Positions 18,835-27,127 of a stretch of 64,000 nucleotides of DNA are shown piece after piece. The number at the start of each line of letters is the position of its first letter. The first letter of the stretch is position 1. Source of the DNA: Streptococcus mitis (GTDB lineage Bacteria; Bacillota; Bacilli; Lactobacillales; Streptococcaceae); assembly GCF_016658865.1 (NCBI RefSeq), contig NZ_CP067992.1, forward strand, positions 825,001 to 889,000. The letters run 5' to 3'. Position numbers and translations under genes: made by a program. The notes beneath the pieces were generated by a model. It was not told where the DNA came from. It did no database searches and worked only from the letters and a program-made list of their open reading frames with translations.

Positions 18835-18957
18835 TTAGATTTTGAAACATATAAAGATACATTTTATAAGAGTCTTTTAATTGACGGTAATGATGATATC
18901 AAGTTACAAAAAGCTATGTTAAAGATTGCTGGTTATTTAGGAGAATATAACCTTTAA
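18835..18957 (+). pseudogene. probable remnant of a C-terminal coding segment
   Basis: A 40-codon open stretch directly after an in-frame stop reads like the end of a real protein (…DIKLQKAMLKIAGYLGEYNL, then TAA). It has no plausible start or ribosome binding site. It lies 23 bases after hsdR and may be what remains of a gene once part of the R-M locus. The family is not recognised. Confidence 0.4.
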
Positions 18958-19058
18958 ATGTTATTTTATAGAATCTAGCATTATTAAAATTCTTATTGTT
19001 TTAATTTTGCCATTTTATTTATTTCTAAAAATTTGAAATGTGAGTAGCATCTATCGAT

Positions 19059-19090
19059 AAATGCACCAAAAATGGTGCATTTCTTTTTTC
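19059..19090 (+). terminator. terminator before pezAT
   Basis: AAATGCACCA and TGGTGCATTT form a perfect 10-bp stem with a four-base loop, followed by CTTTTTT. Confidence 0.85.
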
Positions 19091-19094
19091 TAAA

Positions 19095-19103
19095 TGTTAT
19101 AAT
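19095..19103 (+). promoter_or_regulatory. extended -10 promoter of pezAT
   Basis: TGT then TATAAT (19098-19103), about 28 bases before the pezA ATG. AAAGGAG at about 19118-19124 is the ribosome binding site. PezA is expected to repress this promoter. Confidence 0.65.
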
Positions 19104-19130
19104 GGTCTTATCAAGTGAAAGGAGTTTGCT

Positions 19131-19607
19131 ATGATTGGAAAGAACATAAAATCCTTACGTAAAACACATGACTTAACCCAACCCGAATTTGCACGGATTG
19201 TAGGTATTTCACGTAATAGTCTGAGTCGATATGAAAATGGAACGAGTTCAGTTTCTACCGAATTAATAGACATCATTTGTCAGAAGTTTAATGTATCTTA
19301 TGTCGATATTGTAGGAGAAGATAAAATGCTCAATCCTGTTGAAGATTATGAATTGACTTTAAAAATTGAAATTGTGAAAGAAAGAGGTGCTAATCTTTTA
19401 TCTCGACTCTATCGATATCAAGATAGTCAGGGAATTAGCATTGATGATGAATCTAATCCTTGGATTTTAATGAGTGATGATCTATCTGACTTGATTCATA
19501 CGAATATCTATTTGGTAGAAACTTTTGATGAAATAGAGAGATATATCGGTTATTTGGATGGAATTGAACGTATGTTAGAGATATCTGAAAAACGGATGGT
19601 AGCCTAA
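19131..19607 (+). CDS. pezA: PezA antitoxin / transcriptional repressor
   Basis: Antitoxin of the PezAT (epsilon-zeta-like) system. It has an N-terminal XRE helix-turn-helix (residues about 5-60, with QPEFARIVGISRNSLSRYENG) that represses its own promoter. The helical C-terminal part (about 70-158) neutralises PezT by covering its nucleotide site. At 158 aa it matches the known pneumococcal PezA length. It overlaps pezT by one base (TAATG), so the two are coupled. Confidence 0.93.
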   Translation: MIGKNIKSLRKTHDLTQPEFARIVGISRNSLSRYENGTSSVSTELIDIICQKFNVSYVDIVGEDKMLNPVEDYELTLKIEIVKERGANLLSRLYRYQDSQGISIDDESNPWILMSDDLSDLIHTNIYLVETFDEIERYIGYLDGIERMLEISEKRMVA

Positions 19608-20377
19608 TGGAAATCCAAGATTATACCGATAGTGAATTCAAACATGCTTTGGCACGGAATCTTCGTTCTCTGACAAGAGGAAAAAAGTCCAGTAAGCAAC
19701 CTATAGCGATTTTGCTTGGAGGGCAAAGTGGTGCTGGCAAGACTACAATTCATCGTATTAAACAGAAAGAATTTCAAGGAAATATTGTTATCATAGATGG
19801 TGATAGTTTTCGTTCTCAGCATCCACACTATTTAGAACTGCAGCAAGAATATGGCAAAGATAGTGTAAAATACACCAAAGATTTTGCGGGAAAAATGGTG
19901 GAGTCTTTAGTAAGAGAATTGAGTCATTTGGGATACAATCTTTTGATAGAGGGAACCTTACGAACAATTGATGTTCCAAAGAAAACAGCACAACTATTGA
20001 AAAATAAGGGATATGAAGTACAATTAGCATTGATTGCGACAAAGCCTAAGCTGTCCTATCTGAGTACCCTTATCCGATACGAAGAACTATACGCTATCAA
20101 TCCAAATCAAGCACGCGCGACTCCAAAAGAATATCATGATTTCATTGTAAATCATCTAGTTGATAATACACGACAATTGGAAGAACTAGCTATCTTTGAA
20201 AGAATTCAAATTTATCAACGAGATAGAAGTTGTGTATATGATTCAAAAGAAAATACAACTTCAGCAGCAACCGTTCTTCAAGAGTTACTCTTTGGGGAGT
20301 GGAGTCAGGTAGAGAAAGAGATGCTTAAATCTGGAGAAGAAAGATTGAGAGATTTAACTAATCGAAATGGTTGTTAG
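19607..20377 (+). CDS. pezT: PezT zeta-family toxin (UDP-N-acetylglucosamine kinase)
   Basis: Zeta toxins phosphorylate UDP-GlcNAc, blocking peptidoglycan precursor synthesis and causing lysis of growing cells when free. Walker A GQSGAGKT (39-46) includes Lys45. The IIDGDSFR segment holds Asp66, the catalytic base known from PezT work. At 256 aa the toxin appears complete. It is co-transcribed with pezA. Here the pair sits between an R-M operon and a recombinase instead of in the pneumococcal PPI-1 setting, and probably stabilises the island. Confidence 0.93.
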   Translation: MEIQDYTDSEFKHALARNLRSLTRGKKSSKQPIAILLGGQSGAGKTTIHRIKQKEFQGNIVIIDGDSFRSQHPHYLELQQEYGKDSVKYTKDFAGKMVESLVRELSHLGYNLLIEGTLRTIDVPKKTAQLLKNKGYEVQLALIATKPKLSYLSTLIRYEELYAINPNQARATPKEYHDFIVNHLVDNTRQLEELAIFERIQIYQRDRSCVYDSKENTTSAATVLQELLFGEWSQVEKEMLKSGEERLRDLTNRNGC

Positions 20378-20731
20378 ATCTTGAGTGTTAAAATATAGTC
20401 TATTTAGGATTTAAAAAGTCTTTAAAATCAGAAAAACGCATAGTATCAGGTGTTGAAAGCTTGATATTATGCGTTTTCTTGTGGGAAGATTACTCCAGTT
20501 TCTTCAGGAATTGAGATTTTACCCATCTCTTTTTATTATATTTAAGGATATTTGAAAGATGTATTTTAGAAAAACAATTATGGAGTCCTTAATACGGAAT
20601 ATAGTATAAATGTTGGTTCAAAGTGAAGTGTTGTATGCTTTTGCTTTTGCTGAGTATAAAATCTATTAATTAAAGTCGAACTACAAAAATTAATTTAAGA
20701 TGAAGTGAACTGTAGACTTTCGAAATGTCTC
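20378..20731. other. intergenic region between pezT and the recombinase gene
   Basis: A terminator lies in it (20433-20477). The remaining roughly 250 bases are AT-rich, with no open frame, repeat or promoter I would defend. Confidence 0.5.
20433..20477 (+). terminator. terminator after pezT
   Basis: AACGCATA and TATGCGTT arms, continued by TATCA/TGATA pairing across one mismatch, followed by TTTTCTT. Confidence 0.75.
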
Positions 20732-21628
20732 TTACTCGATTTCAGAATGAATTACTGATACGGGATTAAAAGAACTAAGTATTTCTTTTTGTTTTGAATG
20801 AGATACGTGAGTATAGATTTGTGTGATTGATATAGAACTATGTCCAAGAATTTGTTGAATATATCGAATATCTACATCACTATCTAGAAGCATTGTCGCA
20901 AAGCTATGTCTAAACATATGTGGTGTAATAGTTTTAGATAAGCTATTTTGTTCAACGATTCTCTTTAAAATTAAACGTACACTTTGCTCTGACAATGGTT
21001 TAGGAGAATGTTTCCCTGGGAACAAGAAATCATTGGGTTCATTTTTTGTTTTATTTATATATGTTTCTAATAAATTGAATGTTTTTTGATCTCCTAAAAA
21101 TAAGATACGTTCTTTCTTACCCTTTCCTATAATATGGAGTGTCTTATTGGAAAGATTAATGTCTTTGAGATGAATGTGGCAAAGTTCAGAAATTCTTATG
21201 CCTGTTGAAAGTAAAAGTGAAATAATTAGTAGATTTCTTTCAGCGTGTTGTTTTTGATAGTCAGTTTTAGATACAATTACTTTCTGTTCTAAATATATAA
21301 AAATGCTTTTCAGAATGTCATACGGAATCGTTTTAGGCAATACTTTTTCAGTTCTAAATTGAAAGCGGAATTGATTGAAGGGATTCTCTTCAATTATGTT
21401 TTGGTATTTTAGATAGTTATAAAACACCTTCATACAAGCAATTTTTCTTCTTAATGTATTCGTTTTTATGTTAGATTGTGTCAATTGTTCTATATAGGAT
21501 TCGACATTATCATAGTCTGAGTTATAAAATTGCATAAGATCATTCTTATAAGCGCGAATCGTGTGTGAACTCAAACGCTTATGAGTTTTGCAATAATCTA
21601 AGTAAGTAGAAATAAGTTTATAATCCAT
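20732..21628 (-). CDS. tyrosine recombinase / site-specific integrase
   Basis: A 298-aa phage-integrase-family recombinase. The N-terminal SAM-like core-binding domain (about 1-90) is followed by the catalytic domain with Arg145 (TGIRISEL), a lysine in IIGKGKKER, His237-x2-Arg240 (TPHMFRHSF), His263 (LGHSS) and nucleophile Tyr272 (IYTHVS). All pentad residues are present. The ATG at 21628 follows AAAGGAGA; a TTG 18 bases upstream is less likely. Size and domain order fit XerD-like and R-M-linked pneumococcal invertases better than large phage integrases. Its 5' end lies 56 bases from a 30-bp inverted repeat that also flanks the next two genes, which suggests the repeats are its substrate. Confidence 0.9.
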   Translation of the reverse strand: MDYKLISTYLDYCKTHKRLSSHTIRAYKNDLMQFYNSDYDNVESYIEQLTQSNIKTNTLRRKIACMKVFYNYLKYQNIIEENPFNQFRFQFRTEKVLPKTIPYDILKSIFIYLEQKVIVSKTDYQKQHAERNLLIISLLLSTGIRISELCHIHLKDINLSNKTLHIIGKGKKERILFLGDQKTFNLLETYINKTKNEPNDFLFPGKHSPKPLSEQSVRLILKRIVEQNSLSKTITPHMFRHSFATMLLDSDVDIRYIQQILGHSSISITQIYTHVSHSKQKEILSSFNPVSVIHSEIE

Positions 21629-21683
21629 AAAAATCTCCTTTATCAATAATCATGCTATTATAAACCTATTTGGGTGCTTTGTA

Positions 21684-21713
21684 TAGTGATAATAAATAGT
21701 TATCGGTAGGAGA
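21684..21713 (+). repeat. 30-bp inverted repeat, left copy (candidate recombination site)
   Basis: Identical to the reverse complement of 23463-23492. The core is GATAA-N7-TTATC (21688-21704), a dyad with a 7-base spacer like tyrosine-recombinase crossover sites. The copy ends in GGTAGGAGA, which is the ribosome binding site of the gene at 21726. Confidence 0.85.
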
Positions 21714-21725
21714 ATTGAATAGAGA

Positions 21726-22442
21726 ATGGATAAAGTTAATCCTGATGTAGTCAGAGAGTTTTACAATAAACATGATCAAATATGGGAAATAAATAATTGG
21801 TATAAATACAGTCAAAACTCTATTATCTCATTTTTGCAAAAACAACACTATACTGAAAATATTTTAAATGCAGGTTCAGGTGGAAATACTTATGGTATCA
21901 CATCGCCAATGATACACTTGGATATTTCTGAGGAAAAGGTTAAAGATATAGAAGATGCAGTTATTGGAAACTTAGAATCCTCTAATCTTTTTCAGACAAA
22001 TAATTTTGACTCTATTATTTGTGTTGGCAGTGTAATTAATTATTGCAATTCTTATAAAGTTATAGAAAATTTTCAAAAATGGCTTAAGGAAGATGGAGAT
22101 TTAATTCTAGAATTTGAAAATAGTAGTTCTTTCGAATATCTTTTCACTGATTATTATGATAAACCTATGTCAATTGTTTCAACACATTACATTGACTCCA
22201 ATCATGTTATATATATTTTCTCCTTCGATTATATTATTTCCCTTTTGAAGCTAAACAATTTTGAAATTATCGAAATTGCTGGTTTTCATATCTTGAGTTC
22301 GCTAGCTCTAAGATTTTTCAATTCTGAAAACTTTGCGAGTAAATTTACATTTCTAGATAAATTTTTAAATAAAATCCATTATTTTAAAAAACATTCTGCT
22401 AACATCATTATAAGATGTAAAACAACTAGCACTAAAGTTTAA
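21726..22442 (+). CDS. class I SAM-dependent methyltransferase-like protein in an inverted-repeat cassette
   Basis: A 238-aa protein with a minimal methyltransferase fold. Motif I is ILNAGSGGNTYG (about 46-57), an acidic end of strand 2 follows in MIHLDISEE, FDSIICVGSVINYC fits motif IV, and GDLILEFENSS fits the next strand. The C-terminal ~70 aa have a long amphipathic/hydrophobic stretch (IISLLKLNNFEIIEIAGFHILSSLALRFF). The substrate is unknown; sequence alone does not choose between a small molecule, a lipid or a protein. The ribosome binding site belongs to the 30-bp repeat. It converges on the GNAT-like gene with a shared bidirectional terminator. Confidence 0.75.
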   Translation: MDKVNPDVVREFYNKHDQIWEINNWYKYSQNSIISFLQKQHYTENILNAGSGGNTYGITSPMIHLDISEEKVKDIEDAVIGNLESSNLFQTNNFDSIICVGSVINYCNSYKVIENFQKWLKEDGDLILEFENSSSFEYLFTDYYDKPMSIVSTHYIDSNHVIYIFSFDYIISLLKLNNFEIIEIAGFHILSSLALRFFNSENFASKFTFLDKFLNKIHYFKKHSANIIIRCKTTSTKV

Positions 22443-22457
22443 ATGCTAGTTGTTTAT
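22421..22457. terminator. bidirectional terminator between the two cassette genes
   Basis: Perfect arms AACAACTAGCA and TGCTAGTTGTT flank a 12-base loop, with T-rich sequence on both strands. It overlaps the stop of the methyltransferase gene and serves both converging genes. Confidence 0.85.
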
Positions 22458-22462
22458 TATTA

Positions 22463-23452
22463 TTATTTTTTCTTATTTAAGTTAGTGAAAATGCTGCCTA
22501 TTACTGGAATTGCCATTGTACCAGCAATGATAGAAGCAATTATTTCACCTTTATCAGTTATATTGCTAAAAGCAAAATGTACAGTAATTAGACTTAATAT
22601 TACTCCTAAAGATAAAGATATAACAGCTGTCACCAAATATATATATATTCCATTTAATATATAACTCAAATTATTTGATTTAGTTATTGGAGTAGGTCCA
22701 GTTGTTTCCTTAAAGACTTTATAACCCTCATCTAAAATCTGGATGGGGTCAGAAATTGTATCGATACTTTTTTCTAATTTTTTATAAGTTGATCTTAATT
22801 CATTTTGATATTCTGAAAAGTCATTTTTGGATAATAGTTTCTGATACCATTGGAAGTAATAGTCAAAGAATATCGACTTTATTATGCCTCCGTATATTGT
22901 TTTAGAAAGTGATTTGATATTATCTGTTGATTTAATCATAATGTACGCCTCAAATCCTGGTATATCAGTCATACCTAAGCTGGGTGTTTTAAACGGGGCA
23001 TCAATTTTTTTATATCCTTCAAGATCTAGGATTATTTGAAACATTTTGCTTTCAGAATCAGTTCCTTGTCCATTCTTATCATTGTTGATATCAGTGACCC
23101 AGTAATTAATGGAGTAATTTTTTTCATTACTGAAATATTGTCCGAGCAGATTTAGACAAGAAAGATATACGACATTTTTTCGATATGATTTTTCGACTGC
23201 AATATATTCTAATATCATTGTTTTTGTGCGACTAAGAAAACTAGTCATTGTCATCCCAATAAGTTTTTCATTACAGTATATTTTAAAAATATTTATTCTA
23301 AACTCTTCGATAGGATTGTCAACCCAATAAATAAAGTCATTTGGGTCAGTCTTAATAGTAACTGGAGTAACATTATCATAGATTTTTAATGCTTTTAAAA
23401 AATCATCATCATCGCCTTTATTAACTAGTTCTATAGAATAACTTTCTCTCAT
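22463..23452 (-). CDS. GNAT-like acyltransferase with two C-terminal membrane segments
   Basis: A 329-aa protein. Residues about 5-175 resemble a GNAT N-acyltransferase: a strand ending IGMTMTSFL, then ILEYIAVEKSYRKNVV, where GNATs have the acetyl-CoA loop. The loop is not a textbook Q/RxxGxG/A, so activity is uncertain. A helical middle (about 195-260) leads to two hydrophobic helices (ILNGIYIYLVTAVISLSLG and IIASIIAGTMAIPVIG) near the C-terminus. The enzyme domain would therefore be tethered to the membrane. The start at 23452 follows GGTAGGAG, part of the 30-bp repeat. I know no characterised homologue. Confidence 0.65.
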   Translation of the reverse strand: MRESYSIELVNKGDDDDFLKALKIYDNVTPVTIKTDPNDFIYWVDNPIEEFRINIFKIYCNEKLIGMTMTSFLSRTKTMILEYIAVEKSYRKNVVYLSCLNLLGQYFSNEKNYSINYWVTDINNDKNGQGTDSESKMFQIILDLEGYKKIDAPFKTPSLGMTDIPGFEAYIMIKSTDNIKSLSKTIYGGIIKSIFFDYYFQWYQKLLSKNDFSEYQNELRSTYKKLEKSIDTISDPIQILDEGYKVFKETTGPTPITKSNNLSYILNGIYIYLVTAVISLSLGVILSLITVHFAFSNITDKGEIIASIIAGTMAIPVIGSIFTNLNKKK

Positions 23453-23462
23453 AAATTTTCTC

Positions 23463-23492
23463 TCTCCTACCGATAACTATTTATTATCACTA
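23463..23492 (-). repeat. 30-bp inverted repeat, right copy (candidate recombination site)
   Basis: Exact reverse complement of 21684-21713. On the minus strand it carries the leader and ribosome binding site of the GNAT-like gene, 10 bases before its ATG. Confidence 0.85.
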
Positions 23493-23500
23493 GTATACCA
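23492..23500 (-). promoter_or_regulatory. extended -10 promoter reading into the right repeat
   Basis: On the minus strand TGG precedes TATACT (23492-23497). All but its last base lie outside the repeat, so the promoter would stay in place if the segment between the repeats inverted. Confidence 0.5.
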
Positions 23501-23533
23501 TAAATTTATCTTTAGTAGCTTAAGAACATGATT

Positions 23534-23568
23534 AAACCGCTATTCTTAGGAGTAGCGGTTTTTCTTTT
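23534..23568 (+). terminator. terminator at the right border of the island
   Basis: AAACCGCTA and TAGCGGTTT form a perfect 9-bp stem followed by TTCTTTT. No plus-strand gene ends directly upstream, so it may be the terminator of a gene lost when the island formed. Confidence 0.8.
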
Positions 23569-23697
23569 TATGTGCCAAGGGGGAAAAAAGGGAAAGGAAT
23601 CTTTAAAAGTGAGGAGAGTTAGATTGAAAGAATCATATTGGTAAATCGAAATGATGGATATTTGTATCATGTCATAAATCGTTATCAAACGATAATA

Positions 23698-23749
23698 TTG
23701 ATTTTCTTACAAATTAAGAGTATAATTTATAAAAATGAGTGTTCACTCA
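23698..23749 (+). promoter_or_regulatory. promoter and TetR-type operator of the oxidoreductase-regulator operon
   Basis: TTGATT (23698-23703), 17 bases, TATAAT (23721-23726). The perfect palindrome TGAGTG-TT-CACTCA (23736-23749) covers the expected start of transcription. A TetR repressor is encoded second in the operon, so autoregulation through this site is likely. Confidence 0.75.
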
Positions 23750-23777
23750 ATTTTTGTGAAATTAAGGAGTAAAGAAA

Positions 23778-24782
23778 ATGGTTGTTGAAGCAATAGAGTA
23801 CAGTCGTTTCGGTAACGAAGAGGTCTTGGATTTGCTGAAGATAGACTCTACAGCCTTGGATGTAAATCAGGTGAGAGTAGAAGTTCATGCTGTTGGTTTA
23901 AATCCTATTGATTATAAAACTTTTGAGGGAGCGAAACCCCTTCGATTTCTATCTTTTATAACGAAATTAAGGAAACCAAGTCGTTGGTTTGAATCTAAAT
24001 CATCTTTATTTCCAAGAGGTGTGGGGAGAGATTTTTCTGGAGTTATTACAGAAGTTGGAAATGAAGTAACTAGGTTTTCAGTAGGAGATAAGGTGTTTGG
24101 AACAATGATTAGCGATCCTGGTTTGGGAACTAAGAGGGGAGCTTTAGCAACAGAAATTTGTATCAATGAATCAGAAATTGTATTGAAACCAGAGATGATC
24201 GACATGACTCACGCAGCTACTATGGGAGTAGCTGCTCTAACTGTGGGTGGGGCTTTTAGAAGAATCGGTTTAAATTCAAGAGATACTGTTGTTATTTCAG
24301 CTGCAGCAGGAGGTATTGGAAGTATTGCAGTACAGTATGCAGTTGCTAAGGGGGCGACAGTGATTGGAATAGCAAGTAAGAAAAATGCAGAGTATCTGAA
24401 GTCTTTAGGTGCTATACCAGTAAGTTACGAAGAGAATATCAAGAAGGCTCTTCTATCAGCTAGTCCAACGCCTATTACAAAATTTTTGGATTGTTATGGA
24501 CCTGATTATGTTAGATTGGCTTTTAGTTTAGGCTTGAAGGGGACAGCTATTGGGACATTAGTACCTTCACCCTATGTTATGATAAAAGGTGCTCAGTTTA
24601 CTGGTCCGAGACATTCCACATATGATGATTTTAGCACTTTAGCTGAAATGGTCTCAGACGGGAAGATTCAGCTGAAAATTGATCAAGTGTATGACTTTTC
24701 TCTAAAGTCAGTTAGAGAAGCCTATCGTAGTCTGAAAATGGGACACAGTCGAGGCAAAAAAGTCGTAAAAGTAAGAGAGTAG
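23778..24782 (+). CDS. MDR-family NAD(P)H-dependent oxidoreductase (quinone oxidoreductase-like)
   Basis: Medium-chain dehydrogenase/reductase, 334 aa. It has an N-terminal GroES-like domain (PRGVGRDFSGVITEVG near residue 80) and a Rossmann domain with AAAGGIGSIAVQYA near residue 174, typical of the AxxGxxG quinone-oxidoreductase subgroup. The catalytic and structural zinc cysteines of alcohol dehydrogenases are not apparent, so it is probably zinc-independent. It likely reduces a reactive carbonyl or quinone. It forms an operon with the TetR gene 16 bases downstream, suggesting induction by its own substrate or a related toxic compound. Confidence 0.85.
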   Translation: MVVEAIEYSRFGNEEVLDLLKIDSTALDVNQVRVEVHAVGLNPIDYKTFEGAKPLRFLSFITKLRKPSRWFESKSSLFPRGVGRDFSGVITEVGNEVTRFSVGDKVFGTMISDPGLGTKRGALATEICINESEIVLKPEMIDMTHAATMGVAALTVGGAFRRIGLNSRDTVVISAAAGGIGSIAVQYAVAKGATVIGIASKKNAEYLKSLGAIPVSYEENIKKALLSASPTPITKFLDCYGPDYVRLAFSLGLKGTAIGTLVPSPYVMIKGAQFTGPRHSTYDDFSTLAEMVSDGKIQLKIDQVYDFSLKSVREAYRSLKMGHSRGKKVVKVRE

Positions 24783-24798
24783 AAGAGAGGTGCTAGCG

Positions 24799-25443
24799 AT
24801 GGAAAGTTTAGAACAAAAGTATGCTCAGACGTTAGAAGTTAGCAACTTGAGCTTGAAACAACGTCGAGTATTATTATCAAGCTTAAAATTATTCTCAGAA
24901 ATTGGATTTGAGAATACAACGTCCAGCCTTATTGCCGAACGAGCTGGAGTGTCAGAAGGAACTGTTTTTAGTTACTTTAAAACAAAGGAAGGTATTTTAG
25001 AAGCCATTTTATCTACTTTTCTAGAACAGGTTATTCCAGAAGTAATTGCGGATTTCTCAGAAAAAAAATTCACAGTAGATCAAGAAACTTTTCCCTTCTT
25101 TTTAAAAAGTATTGTTCGAGATAGGCTCTTTTTCATTCAGGAGAATCAAATGCATGTTAAAATTCTCTTGGGGCGTTCTTTTATTGATAAAAATCTTTCT
25201 ATCCAGTTAGGAAATATTATTGTTCAATCTATAATAGAACCAATTAGCCCTGTTTTAAATCAATTTAAAGAAAAAGGACTTATTCTAAATTGGTCAAATG
25301 AAAGAATTGTTCGTTACATCTTAGCATTGAGTTTTTCTTATCTTATTCCCATGATGTTGAATGATGAAGGAACTATAAACATAGATGAAGCAGTTGATGA
25401 GATTGTTGAATGTTTGTCATCTGCTCTAATGAAAGTAAAATAA
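24799..25443 (+). CDS. TetR family transcriptional regulator
   Basis: A 214-aa repressor. The N-terminal helix-turn-helix (residues about 20-65: FSEIGFENTTSSLIAERAGVSEGTVFSYFKTKE) is classic TetR. The C-terminal helical part is the ligand-binding and dimer domain. ATG 24799 lies 8 bases after AGAGAGG; a GTG at 24790 overlaps that site. It probably binds the palindrome at 23736-23749 and controls the upstream oxidoreductase and itself. The ligand is unknown. Confidence 0.88.
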   Translation: MESLEQKYAQTLEVSNLSLKQRRVLLSSLKLFSEIGFENTTSSLIAERAGVSEGTVFSYFKTKEGILEAILSTFLEQVIPEVIADFSEKKFTVDQETFPFFLKSIVRDRLFFIQENQMHVKILLGRSFIDKNLSIQLGNIIVQSIIEPISPVLNQFKEKGLILNWSNERIVRYILALSFSYLIPMMLNDEGTINIDEAVDEIVECLSSALMKVK

Positions 25444-25454
25444 ATTCTGATGTT

Positions 25455-25482
25455 AAAACTCACTGTTAATGGTGAGTTTTTT
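25455..25482 (+). terminator. terminator of the oxidoreductase-TetR operon
   Basis: AAAACTCAC and GGTGAGTTTT arms with a TGTTAAT loop, followed by TT. Confidence 0.8.
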
Positions 25483-25492
25483 GGATTCAACA

Positions 25493-25520
25493 TAAAAATC
25501 CCCAATCGTAGCGATTGAGG
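25493..25520 (-). terminator. terminator of gdhA
   Basis: On the minus strand CCTCAATCG and CGATTGGGG pair around a three-base loop and are followed by an A-interrupted T-tract. Confidence 0.8.
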
Positions 25521-25536
25521 ATTAAGCAAATGAATC

Positions 25537-26967
<1,431 letters not shown>

Positions 26968-27084
26968 CTAAAAATTCTTTCAATTTGATTTTTGGGGTTG
27001 TTTGAAATTGGAATTTTTTGAAAGTGGATAAAAAACGAACGTTTTTCTTATAAATAACTTTCTTAAAGTGAAAATCTGAAAATG

Positions 27085-27093
27085 TGGTATAAT
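27085..27093 (+). promoter_or_regulatory. extended -10 promoter of pyrDA-holA
   Basis: TGG then TATAAT (27088-27093), 35 bases before the pyrDA ATG. CTGGAGGAT is the ribosome binding site. Confidence 0.6.
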
Positions 27094-27127
27094 ATTAGCA
27101 ATAAAAGGAATCTGGAGGATCAGAATC

